From: Serinus canaria
Taxonomy: Eukaryota; Chordata; Aves; Passeriformes; Fringillidae
Assembly: GCF_022539315.1 (NCBI RefSeq)
Contig: NC_066338.1
Span: 1,488,001 to 1,552,000 of the forward strand
Length of the DNA stretch: 64,000 bases
Direction: 5' to 3'
Below, one piece after another: positions 19,901 to 31,900 of this stretch (the first letter of the stretch is position 1; each line of letters starts with the position of its first letter). Position numbers and translations under genes: made by a program. The notes beneath the pieces are model-generated. The model worked only from the letters and a program-made list of their open reading frames with translations. It was not told the origin of the DNA and ran no database searches.

Positions 19901-22900
19901 AGGACTAAGCTGGCACCAGTGCCAACTTGGGCTGGTTTGAGAGTGCCAAGTACCTCCTGCAATCTGACACTATGAACCAGGGTTAGTGAGCTTTGTTTCC
20001 ATTGAATGGGGCAGCATTGTTGATCCAGGGCTTGTGGCTCAGAGCAGCCTTCTGGCTCCTAAAATTCTGCATTTTGCAGGATGCGTTCCAGGACTAAGCT
20101 CGCACCAGTGGAAAATTGGGCTGGTTTGAGAGTGCCAAGTACCTCCTGCAAACTGACCCCTAGAACCAGAGTTGGTGCGTCTTGTTTCTTCAGGACAACA
20201 GGCAGTGTTTGTGTTCCATGGCCTGTGGCTCGGAGCAGCCGTGTGGCTCAAAAAATTCCACTTTGCGTAGAATGCCTCCCAGACGCAAGCTGGCACCAGT
20301 GCCAACTTGGGCTGGTTTGATAGTGCCAAGTACCTCCTGCAATCTGAAACCTAGAACCAGGTTTGGTGAGTTTTACAAACTAGGGAAATGGGGCAAAGTT
20401 TTTTTTCCAGGGCTTGTTTCTCAGAGCAGCCTACTCTCTCTTAAAATTCCGCATTGCACAGGATGCCTCCCAGGACCAAGCTGGTACTAGTGCCAACTCT
20501 GGCTGGATTGAGAGTTATAAGTACCTCCTGCAAACTGACTCCTTGTACCAGGGTTGGTGAGTCTTGTTTCCAAGGATAACAGGCAGCGTTGCGTTGGTGT
20601 TCCAGTGCTTGTGGCTCGGAGCAGCCTTCTGGCTCCTAAAATTCCGCATTCTGCAGGATGCCTCCCAGACCCAAGCTGGCACCAGTGCCAACTCTGGCTG
20701 GTTTGAGAGTGCCAAGTACCTCCTGCAAACTGACCCCTAGAAGCAGAGTTAGTGAGTCTTGTTTCTTCAGGAAACCGGCGATGTTTGTGTTCCATGGCCT
20801 GAGGCTCGGAGCAGCCTTCTGGCTCCTAAAATTCCGCATTGCGCAGGATGCCTCCAGACGCAAGCTGGCACTAGTGCCAACTTGGGCTGGTTTGAGAGTA
20901 CCAAGTACCTCCTGCAATATGAAACCTAGAACCTGGGTTGGTGGGCTATGTTTCCAGGGAAAAGGAGCACCAATGGTTGTTTCAAGGCATGGGGCTCGGA
21001 GCATGCTACTCTCTCCTAAAATTCCGCATTGCACAGGATGCCTCCAAGACCCAAGCTGGCAGCAGTGCCAACTCTGGCTGGTTTAAGAGTGCCAAGTACC
21101 TCCTGCAAACTGACTCCTAGAACTAGGATTGGTGAGTTTTCCAAACCTGGGAAATGGGGCAAAGATTTTTTTTCTGGGCTTATGGCTCTGAGCAGCCTTC
21201 TGGCTCAAAAAATTCCGCATTGCGCAGGATGCCTCCAAGGCCCAAGCCTGCACCAGTGCCCACTTGGGCTGGTTTGAGAGTGCCAAGTACCTCCTGAAAA
21301 CTGACACCATGAACCAGGGCTAGTGAGCTTTCTTTCCAGGGAAAGGGGGAGCATTGGTGATCCAGGGCCTGTGGCTCAGAGCAGCCTTCTGGCTCCTAAA
21401 ATTCCTCATTGTGCAGGATGCCTCCCAGGACCAAGCTGGCACCAGTGCCAACTTGGGCTTGTTTGAGAGTGCCAAGTACCTCCTGCAAACTGTTCCCTAG
21501 AACCAGAGTTGGTGAGTCTTGTTTCTTCAAGAAAACGGGCGGTGTTTGTGTTCCCGGGCCTATGGCTCTGAGCAGCCTTCTGGCTCAAAAAATTCCGCAT
21601 TGCGCAGGATGCCTCCAAGGACCAAGCTGGCACCAGTGCCCACTTGGGCTGGTTTGAGAGTGCCAAGTACCTCCTTCAATCTGAAACCTAGAACCAGGTT
21701 TGGTGAGCTATGTTTCCAGGGAAAAGGGGCAGCATTGTTTCTTTCAAGGCATGTGGCTCGGAGCATCCTACTCTCTCCTAAAATTCCTCATTGCACAGGA
21801 TGCCGCGAAGACCCAAGCTGGCAGCAGTGCCAACTTGGTCTTGTTTGAGAGTGCCAAGTACCTCCTCCAAACTGACTCCTAGAACTAGGGTTGGTGCGTC
21901 TTGTTTCACCAGGAAAACGGGCTGTCTTCGTGTTCCAGCGTCTGGTACTTTGAGCAGCCTTCTGGCTCCTAAAATTCTGCATTGCGCAGGATGCCTCCCA
22001 GGACCAAGCTGGCACCAGTGCCAAGTCAGACTGGTGGGAGAGTGCCAAGTACCTCCTGAAAAGTGACTCCAAGAACCATGGTGGTGAGTCTTGCTTCCAG
22101 GAAAAAGCTGCTGCCTTGCGTTGGTGTTCCAGGGCCTGTGGCTCAGAGCAGCCTTCTGGCTCCTAAAATTCCGCATTGTGCAGGATGCCTCCCAGGACCA
22201 AGCTGGCACCAGTGCCAACTCTGGCTGGTTTGAGAGTGCCAAGTACCTCCTCCAAACTGACTCCTAGAACTAGAATTGGTGAGTTTTCCAAACCTGGGAT
22301 ACGGGGCAAAGATTTGTTCCAGGGCCTGCGGTTCAGAGCAGTCTTCTGCCTCCTAAAATTCTGCATTGCGCAGGAGGCCTCCCAGGACCAAGCTGGCACC
22401 AGTACCAACTCTGGCTTGTTTGAGAGTGCCAGGTACCTCCTGCAAACTGACTCCTTGAACTAGGATTGGTGAGTTTTCCAAACCTGGGATATGGGTCGAA
22501 GATTTGTTCCAGGGCCTCTGGCTCAGAGCAGCCTTCTGGCTCCTAAAATTCTGCATTGCGCAGGAGGCCATCCAGGACCAAGCTGGCACCAGTGCCAACT
22601 CTGGCTGGATTGAGAGTTATAAGTACCTCCTGCAAACTTACTCCTTGTACCAGGGTTGGTGAGTCTTGTTTCCAAGGATAACAGGCAGCGTTGCGTTGGT
22701 GTTCCAGTGCTTGTGGCTCGGAGCAGCCTTCTGGCTCCTAAAATTCCGCATTGCACAGGATGCCTCCCAGACCCAAGCTGGCACCAGTACCAACTCTGGC
22801 TTGTTTGAGAGTGCCAGGTACCTCCTGCAAACTGACTCCTACTACTAGGATTATTGAGTTTTCCAAACCTGGGATATGGGTCGAAGACTTCTTCCAGGGC

Positions 22901-25900
22901 CTCTGGCTCAGAGCAGCCTTCTGGCTCCTAGAATTCCGCATTGCGCAGGATGCCTTCCAGGACTAAGCTGGCACCAGTGCCAACTTGGGCTGGTTTGAGA
23001 GTGCCAAGTACCTCCTGCAATCTGACACTATGAACCAGGGTTAGTTTCCATTGAATGGGGCAGCATTGTTGATCCAGGGCTTGTGGCTCAGAGTCGCCTA
23101 CTGGCTCCTAAAATTCCGCATTTTGCAGGATTCCTCCCAGGACCAAGCTGGCACAAGTGCAAATTTGGGCTGGTTTGACAGTGCCAAGTACCTCCTGCAA
23201 ACTGACCCCTAGAACCAGAGTTGGTGAGTCTTGTTTCTTCAGGAAACCGGCGGTGTTTGTGTTCCATGGCCTGAGGCTCGGAGCAGCCTTGTGGCTGAAA
23301 AAATTCCGCATTGCGCAGGATGCCTCCCAGATGCAGGCTGGCACCAGTGCCGACTTGGGCTGGTTTGAGAGTGCCAAGTACCTCCTGCAATCTGAAACCT
23401 AGAACCAGGTTTGGTGAGTATTACAAACCTGGGAAGTGGGGCAAAGTTTTTTTCCAGGGATTGTTCCTCAGAGCAGCCTATTCTCTCCTAAAATTCCGCA
23501 TTGCGCAGGATGCCTCCCAGGACCAAGCTGGTACTAGTGCCAGCTTGGTCTGGTTTGAGAGTGCCAAGTACCTCCTGCAAACTGTTCCCTAGAACCAGAG
23601 TTGGTGAGTCTTGTTTCTTCAAGAAAACGGGCGGTGTTTGTGTTCCCGGGCCTATGGCTCTGAGCAGCCTTCTGGCTCCTAAAATTCCGCATTGCGCAGG
23701 ATGCCTTCCAGGACTAAGCTGGCACCAGTGCCAACTTGGGCTGGTTTGAGAGTGCCAAGTACCTCCTGAAAACTGACACCATGAACCAGGGCTAGTGAGC
23801 TTTCTTTCCAGGGAAAGGGGGAGCATTGTTGATCCAGGGCCTGTGGCTCAGAGCAGCCTTCTGGCTCCTAAAATTCCTCATTGTGCAGGATGCCTCCCAG
23901 GACCAAGCTGGCACCAGTGCCAACTTGGGCTGGTTTGAGAGTGCCAAGTACCTCCTGCAAACTGTTCCCTAGAACCAGAGTTGGTGAGTCTTGTTTCTTC
24001 AAGAAAACGGGCGGTGTTTGTGTTCCCGGGCCTATGGCTCTGAGCAGCCTTCTGGCTCCTAAAATTCCGCATTGCGCAGGATGCCTTCCAGGACTAAGCT
24101 GGCACCAGTGCCAACTTGGGCTGGTTTGAGAGTGCCAAGTACCTCCTGCAATCTGAAACCTAGAACCAGGTTTGGTGAGCTATGTTTCCAGGGAAAAGGG
24201 GCAGCATTTTTTCTTTCAAGGCATGTGGCTCGGAGCATCCTACTCTCTCCTAAAATTCCTCATTGCACAGGATGCCGCGAAGACCCAAGCTGGCAGCAGT
24301 GCCAACTTGGTCTTGTTTGAGAGTGCCAAGTACCTCCTGAAAACTGACTCCTAGAACTAGGGTTGGTGCGTCTTGTTTCACCAGGAAAACGGGCTGTCTT
24401 GGTGTTCCAGCGTCTGGTACTTTGAGCAGCCTTCTGGTTCCTAAAATTCTGCATTGCGCAGGATGCCTCCCAGGACCAAGCTGGCACCAGTGCCAAGTCA
24501 GGCTGGTTTGAGAGTGCCAAGCACCTCCTGAAAAGTGACTCCAAGAACCATGGTGGTGAGTCTTGCTTCCAGGAAAATGGTGCTGCGTTTCGTTGGTGTT
24601 CCAGGGCTTCTGGCTCAGAGCAGCCTCCTGGCTCCTAAAATTCCGCTGGTGCAGGATGCCTCCCAGCAACAAACTGGCACCAGTGCCTACTTGGGTTGGT
24701 TAGAGAGTGCTAAGTACCTCCTGAAAACTGACACCTAGAACCAGGGTTGGTGCGTCTTGTTTCTCCAGGAAAACGGGCGTTGTTTGTGTTCCAGGGCCTG
24801 GTACTCGGAGCAGCCTTCTGGCTCCTAAAATTCTGCATTGCGCAGGATGCCTCCCAGGACCAAGCTGGCACCAGTGCCAAGTCAGACTGGTGGGAGAGTG
24901 CCAAGTACCTCCTGAAAAGTGACTCCAAGAACCATGGTGGTGAGTCTTGCTTCCAGGAAAAAGCTGCTGCCTTGCGTTGGTGTTCCAGGGCCTGTGGCTC
25001 AGAGCAGCCTTCTGGCTCCAAAAATTCCGCATTGTGCAGGATGCCTCCCAGGACCAAGCTGGCACCAGTGCCAGCTCTGGCTGGTTTGAGAGTGCCAAGT
25101 ACCTCCTCCAAACTGACTCCTAGAACTAGGGTTGTTGAGTTTTCCAAACCGGGGAAATGGGGCAAAGATTTTCTTCCAGGGCTTGTGGCTCAGAGCAGCC
25201 TTCTGGCTCCTAAAATTCTGCATTGCGCAGGAGGCCACCCAGGACCAAGCTGGCACCAGTGCCAACTCTGGCTGGATTGAGAGTGCCAAGTACCTCCTGC
25301 AAACTGACTCCTTGAACTAGGGTTGGTGAGTTGTTCCAAGGGAAAAGGGGCAGCATTGTTTGTTCCAGGCTTGTGGCTCGGAGCAGCCTTCTGGCTCCTA
25401 AAATTCCGCATTGCGCAGGATGCCTCCCAGGACCCAAGCTGGCACCAGTGCCAACTCTGGCTGGTTTGAGAGTGCCAAGTACCTCCTGCAAACTGACCCC
25501 TAGAAGCAGAGTTAGTGAGTCTTGTTTCTTCAGGAAACCGGCGATGTTTGTGTTCCATGGCCTGAGGCTCGGAGCAGCCTTCTGGCTCCTAAAATTCCGC
25601 ATTGCGCAGGATGCCTCCAGACGCAAGCTGGCACTAGTGCCAACTTGGGCTGGTTTGAGAGTACCAAGTACCTCCTGCAATATGAAACCTAGAACCTGGG
25701 TTGGTGGGCTATGTTTCCAGGGAAAAGGAGCACCAATGGTTGTTTCAAGGCATGGGGCTCGGAGCATGCTACTCTCTCCTAAAATTCCGCATTGCACAGG
25801 ATGCCTCCAAGACCCAAGCTGGCAGCAGTGCCAACTCTGGCTGGTTTGAGAGTGCCAAGTACCTCCTGCAAACTGACTCCTAGAACTAGGATTGGTGAGT

Positions 25901-28900
25901 TTTCCAAACCTGGGAAATGGGGCAAAGATTTTTTTCCAGGGCTGATGGCTCTGAGCAGCCTTCTGGCTCCTAAAATTCCGCATTGCGCAGGATGCCTTCC
26001 AGGACTAAGCTGGCACCAGTGCCAACTTGGGCTGGTTTGAGAGTGCCAAGTACCTCCTGCAATCTGACACTATGAACCAGGGTTAGTGAGCTTTGTTTCC
26101 ATTGAATGGGGCAGCATTGTTGATCCAGGGCTTGTGGCTCAGAGTCGCCTACTGGCTCCTAAAATTCCGCATTTTGCAGGATTCCTCCCAGGACCAAGCT
26201 GGCACCAGTGCAAATTTGGGCTGGTTTGACAGTGCCAAGTACCTCCTGCAAACTGACCCCTAGAACCAGAGTTGGTGAGTCTTGTTTCTTAAGGAAACCG
26301 GCGGTGTTTGTGTTCCATGGCCTGAGGCTTGGAGCAGCCTTGTGCCTCAAAAAATTCCGCATTGAGCAGGATGCCTCCCAGACGCAGGCTGGCACCAGTG
26401 CCAACTTGGGCTGGTTTGAGAGTGCCAAGTACCTCCTGCAATCTGAAACCTAGAACCAGGTTTGGTGAGTATTACAAACCTGGGAAGTGGGGCAAAGTTT
26501 TTTTCCAGGGCTTGTTCCTCAGAGCAGCCTATTCTCTCCTAAAATTCCGCATTGCGCAGGATGCCTCCCAGGACCAAGCTGGTACTAGTGCCAACTCTGG
26601 CTGGATTGAGAGTTATAAGTACCTCCTGCAAACTGACTCCTTGTACCAGGGTTGGTGAGTCTTGTTTCCAAGGATAACAGGCAGCGTTGCGTTGGTGTTC
26701 CAGTGCTTGTGGCTCGGAGCAGCCTTCTGGCTCCTAAAATTCCGCATTCTGCAGGATGCCTCCCAGACCCCAGCTGGCACCAGTGCCAACTCTGGCTGGT
26801 TTGAGAGTGCCAAGTACCTCCTGCAAACTGACCCCTAGAAGCAGAGTTAGTGAGTCTTGTTTCTTCAGGAAACCGGCGATGTTTGTGTTCCATGGCCTGA
26901 GGCTCGGAGCAGCCTTCTGGCTCCTAAAATTCCGCATTGCGCAGGATGCCTCCAGACGCAAGCTGGCACTAGTGCCAACTTGGGCTGGTTTGAGAGTACC
27001 AAGTACCTCCTGCAATATGAAACCTAGAACCTGGGTTGGTGGGCTATGTTTCCAGGGAAAAGGAGCACCAATGGTTGTTTCAAGGCATGGGCTCGGAGCA
27101 TGCTACTCTCTCCTAAAATTCCGCATTGCACAGGATGCCTCCAAGACCAAGCTGGCAGCAGTGCCAACTCTGGCTGGTTTGAGATTGCCAAGTATCTCCT
27201 GCAATCTGACTCCTAGAACTAGGATTGGTGAGTTTTCCAAACCTGGGAAATGGGGCAAAGATTTTTTTTCTGGGCTTATGGCTCTGAGCAGCCTTCTGGC
27301 TCTAAAAATTCCGCATTGCGCAGGATGCCTCCAGGACCAAGCTGGCACCAGTGCCAACTCTGGCTGGTTTGAGATTGCCAAGTATCTCCTGCAATCTGAC
27401 ACGATGTACCAGGGCTTGTGAGCTTTATTTCCAGGGAAAGGGGCAGCATTTGTGATCCAGGGCCTGTTGCTCAGAGCAGCCTTCTGGCTCCTAAAATTCC
27501 GCATATCGCAGGATGCCTCCCAGGACCAAGCTGGAACCAGTGCCAACTTGGGCTTGTTTGAGAGTGCGAAGTACCTGTGCAAACTGACCCCTAGAACCAG
27601 AGATGGTGAGTCATGATTCTTTAGGAAAACGGGCGGTGTTTGTGTTCCAGGGCCTGTGGCTCAGAGCAGCCTTCTGGCTCAAAAAATTCTGCATTGCGCA
27701 GGATGCCTCCAAGGACCAAGCTGGCACCAGTGCCAACTTGGGCTGGTTTGAGAGTGCCAAGTACCTCCTTCAATCTGATACCAAGAACCAGGTTTGTTGA
27801 GCTATGTGTCCTGGGAATAGGGGCAGCATTGTTTCTTTCAAGGCATGTGGCTCGGAGCATCCTACTCTCTCCTAAAATTCCTCATTGCGCAGGATGCCTC
27901 CCAGGACCAAGCTGGCACCAGTGCCAACTTGGTCTGGTTTGAGAGTGCCAAGTACCTCCTGCAAACTGACTCCTAGAACTAGGGTTGGTGCGTCTTGTTT
28001 CACCAGGAAAACGGGCTGTTTGGTGTTCCAGGGCTCTGGTACTCTGAGCAGCCTTCTGGCTCCTAAAATTCTGCATTGCGCAGGATGCCTCCCAGGACCA
28101 AGCTGGCACCAGTGCCAAGTCGGACTGGTGTGAGAGTGCCAAGTACCTCCTGAAAAGTGACTCCAAGAACCAGGGTGGTGAGTCTTGCTTCCAGGAAAAA
28201 GGTGCGCTTGCGTTGGTGTTGCAGGGCCTGTGGCTCAGAGCAGCCTTCTGGCTCCAAAAATTCCGCATTGTGCAGGATGCCTCCCAGGACCAAGCTGGCA
28301 CCAGTGCCAACTCTGGCTGGTTTGAGAGTGCCAAGTACCTCCTCCAAACTGACTCCTAGAACTAGGGTTGTTGAGTTTTCCAAACCTGGGAAATGGGGCA
28401 AAGATTTTCTTCCAGGGCTTGTGGCTCAGAGCAGCCTTCTGGCTCCTAAAATTCTGCATTGCGCAGGATGCCTCCCAGGACCAAGCTGGCACCAGTGCCA
28501 ACTCTGGCTGGATTGAGAGTGCCAAGTACCTCCTGCAAACTGACTCCTTGAACTAGGGTTGGTGAGTTTTCCAAACCTAGGAAATGGGGCAAAGATTTTG
28601 TTCCAGGGCTTGTGGTCAGAGCAGCCTTCTGGCTCCTAAAATTCTGCATTGCGCAGGAGGCCACCCAGGACCAAGCTGGCACCAGTGCCAACTCTGGCTG
28701 GATTGAGAGTTATAAGTACCTCCTGCGAACTGACTCCTTGTACCAGGGTTGGTGAGTCTTGTTTCCAAGGATAACAGGCAGCGTTGCGTTGGTGTTCCTG
28801 TGCTTGTGGCTCGGAGCAGCCTTCTGGCTCCTAAAATTCCGCATTCTGCAGGATGCCTCCCAGACCCCAGCTGGCACCAGTGCCAACTCTGGCTGGTTTG

Positions 28901-31900
28901 AGAGTGCCAAGTACCTCCTGAAAACTGACCCCTAGAAGCAGAGTTAGTGAGTCTTGTTTCTTCAGGAAACCGGCGATGTTTGTGTTCCATGGCCTGAGGC
29001 TCGGAGCAGCCTTCTGGCTCCTAAAATTCCCCATTGCGCAGGATGCCTCCAGAAGCAAGCTGGCACTAGTGCCTACTTGGGCTGGTTTGAGAGTACCAAG
29101 TACCTCCTGCAATATGAAACCTAGAACCTGGGTTGGTGGGCTATGTTTCCAGGGAAAAGGAGCACCAATGGTTGTTTCAAGGCATGGGGCTCGGAGCATG
29201 CTACTCTCTCCTAAAATTCCGCATTGCACAGGATGCCTCCAAGACCCAAGCTGGCAGCAGTGCCAACTCTGGCTGGTTTGAGAGTGCCAAGTACCTCCTG
29301 CAAACTGACTCCTAGAACTAGGATTGGTGAGTTTTCCAAACCTGGGAAATGGGGCAAAGATTTTTTTCTGGGCTTATGGCTCTGAGCAGCCTTCTGGCTC
29401 CTAAAATTCCGCATTGCGCAGGATGCCTTCCAGGACTAAGCTGGCACCAGTGCCAACTTGGGCTGGTTTGAGAGTGCCAAGTACCTCCTGCAATCTGACA
29501 CTATGAACCAGGGTTAGTGAGCTTTGTTTCCATTGAATGGGGCAGCATTGTTGATCCAGGGCTTGTGGCTCAGAGTCGCCTACTGGCTCCTAAAATTCCG
29601 CATTTTGCAGGATTCCTCCCAGGACCAAGCTGGCACCAGTGCAAATTGGGCTGGTTTGACAGTGCCAAGTACCTCCTGCAAACTGACCCTAGAACCAGAG
29701 TTGGTGAGTCTTGTTTCTTAAGGAAACCGGCGGTGTTTGTGTTCCATGGCCTGAGGCTCGGAGCAGCCTTGTGGCTCAAAAAATTCCGCATTGCGCAGGA
29801 TGCCTCCCAGACGCAAGCTGGCACCAGTGCCAACTTGGGCTGGTTTGAGAGTGCCAAGTACCTCCTGCAATCTGAACCTAGAACCAGGTTGGTGAGTATT
29901 ACAAACCTGGGAAGTGGGGCAAAGTTTTTTTCCAGGGCTTGTTCCTCAGAGCAGCCTATCTCTCCTAAAATTCCGCATTGCGCAGGATGCCTCCCAGGAC
30001 CAAGCTGGTACTAGTGCCAACTTGGCTGGTTTGAGAGTGCCAAGTACCTCCTGCAAACTGACCCTATGAACCAGGGTTGGTGAGTCTTGTTTCCAAGGAA
30101 ACAGGGCGCGTTGCGTTGGTGTTCCAGGGCTGTGGCTCGGAGCAGCCTTCTGGCTCCTAAAATTCCGCATTGCTGCAGGATGCCTCCCAGGACCCAGCTG
30201 GCACCAGTGCCAACTTGGGCTGGTTTGAGAGTGCCAAGTACCTCCTGCAAACTGACCCCTAGAAGCAGAGTTAGTGAGTCTTGTTTCTTCAGGAAACCGG
30301 CGATGTTTGTGTTCCATGGCCTGAGGCTCGGAGCAGCCTTCTGGCTCCTAAAATTCCGCATTGCGCAGGATGCCTCCAGACGCAAGCTGGCACTAGTGCC
30401 AACTTGGGCTGGTTTGAGAGTACCAAGTACCTCCTGCAATATGAAACCTAGAACCTGGGTTGGTGGGCTATGTTTCCAGGGAAAAGGAGCACCAATGGTT
30501 GTTTCAAGGCATGGGGCTCGGAGCATGCTACTCTCTCCTAAAATTCCGCATTGCGCAGGATGCCTCCAAGACCCAAGCTGGCAGCAGTGCCAACTCTGGG
30601 CTGGTTTGAGAGTGCCAAGTACCTCCTGCAAACTGACTCCTAGAACTAGGATTGGTGAGTTTTCCAAACCTGGGAAATGGGGCAAAGATTTTTTTCCAGG
30701 GCTTATGGCTCTGAGCAGCCTTCTGGCTCCTAAAATTCCGCATTGCGCAGGATGCCTCCAGGACCAAGCTGGCACCAGTGCCAACTTGGGCTGGTTTGAG
30801 AGTGCCAAGTACCTCCTGCAAACTGACACCATGAACCAGGGTTAGTGAGCTTTTTTCCAGGGAAAGGGGCAGCATTGGTGATCCAGGGCCTGTGGCTCAG
30901 AGCAGCCTTCTGGCTCCTAAAATTCCGCATTTCGCAGGATGCCTCCCAGGACCAAGCTGGCACCAGTGCCAACTTGGGCTGGTTTGAGAGTGCCAAGTAC
31001 CTCCTGCAAACTGACCCTAGAACCAGAGTTGGTGAGTCTTGTTTCTTCAAGGAAACGGGCGGTGTTTGTGTTCCAGGGCCTGATGGCTCGAGCAGCCTTC
31101 TGGCTCAAAAAATTCCGCATTGCGCAGGATGCCTCCCAGGACCAAGCTGGCACCAGTGCCAACTTGGGCTGGTTTGAGAGTGCCAAGTACCTCCTTCAAT
31201 CTGAAACCTAGAACCAGGTTTGGTGAGCTATGTTTCCAGGGAAAAGGGGCAGCAGTTGTTTTTCCAGGGCATGTGGCTCGGAGCAGCCTATCTCTCCTAA
31301 AATTCCGCATTGCACAGGATGCCTCCCAGGACCCAAGCTGGCAGCAGTGCCAACTTGGTCTGGTTTGAGAGTGCCAAGTACCTCCTGCAAACTGACTCCT
31401 AGAACTAGGGTTGGTGAGTCTTGTTTCTCCAGGAAACGGGCTGTCTTGGTGTTCCAGGCGTCTGGACTCTGAGCAGCCTTCTGGCTCCTAAAATTCCGCA
31501 TTGTGCAGGATGCCTCCCAGGACCAAGCTGGCACCAGTGCCAACTCCGGCTGGTTTGAGAGTGCCAAGTACCTCCTGAAAACTGACACCAGAACCAGGGT
31601 GGTGAGTCTTGCTTCCAGGAAAAGGGCGGCCTTGGTTGTGTTCCAGGGCTTGTGGCTCAGAGCAGCCTTCTGGCTCCTAAAATTCCGCATTGTGCAGGAT
31701 GCCTCCCAGGACCAAGCTGGCACCAGTGCCAACTCTGGCCGGTTTGAGAGTGCCAAGTACCTCCTGAAAACTGACTCCTAGAACTAGGGTTGGTGAGTTT
31801 TCCAAACCTGGGAAATGGGGCATAGATTTTTTTCCAGGGCTTGTGGCTCAGAGCATCTTTCTGGCTGCTAAAATTCTGCATTGTGCAGGATCCCTCCCAG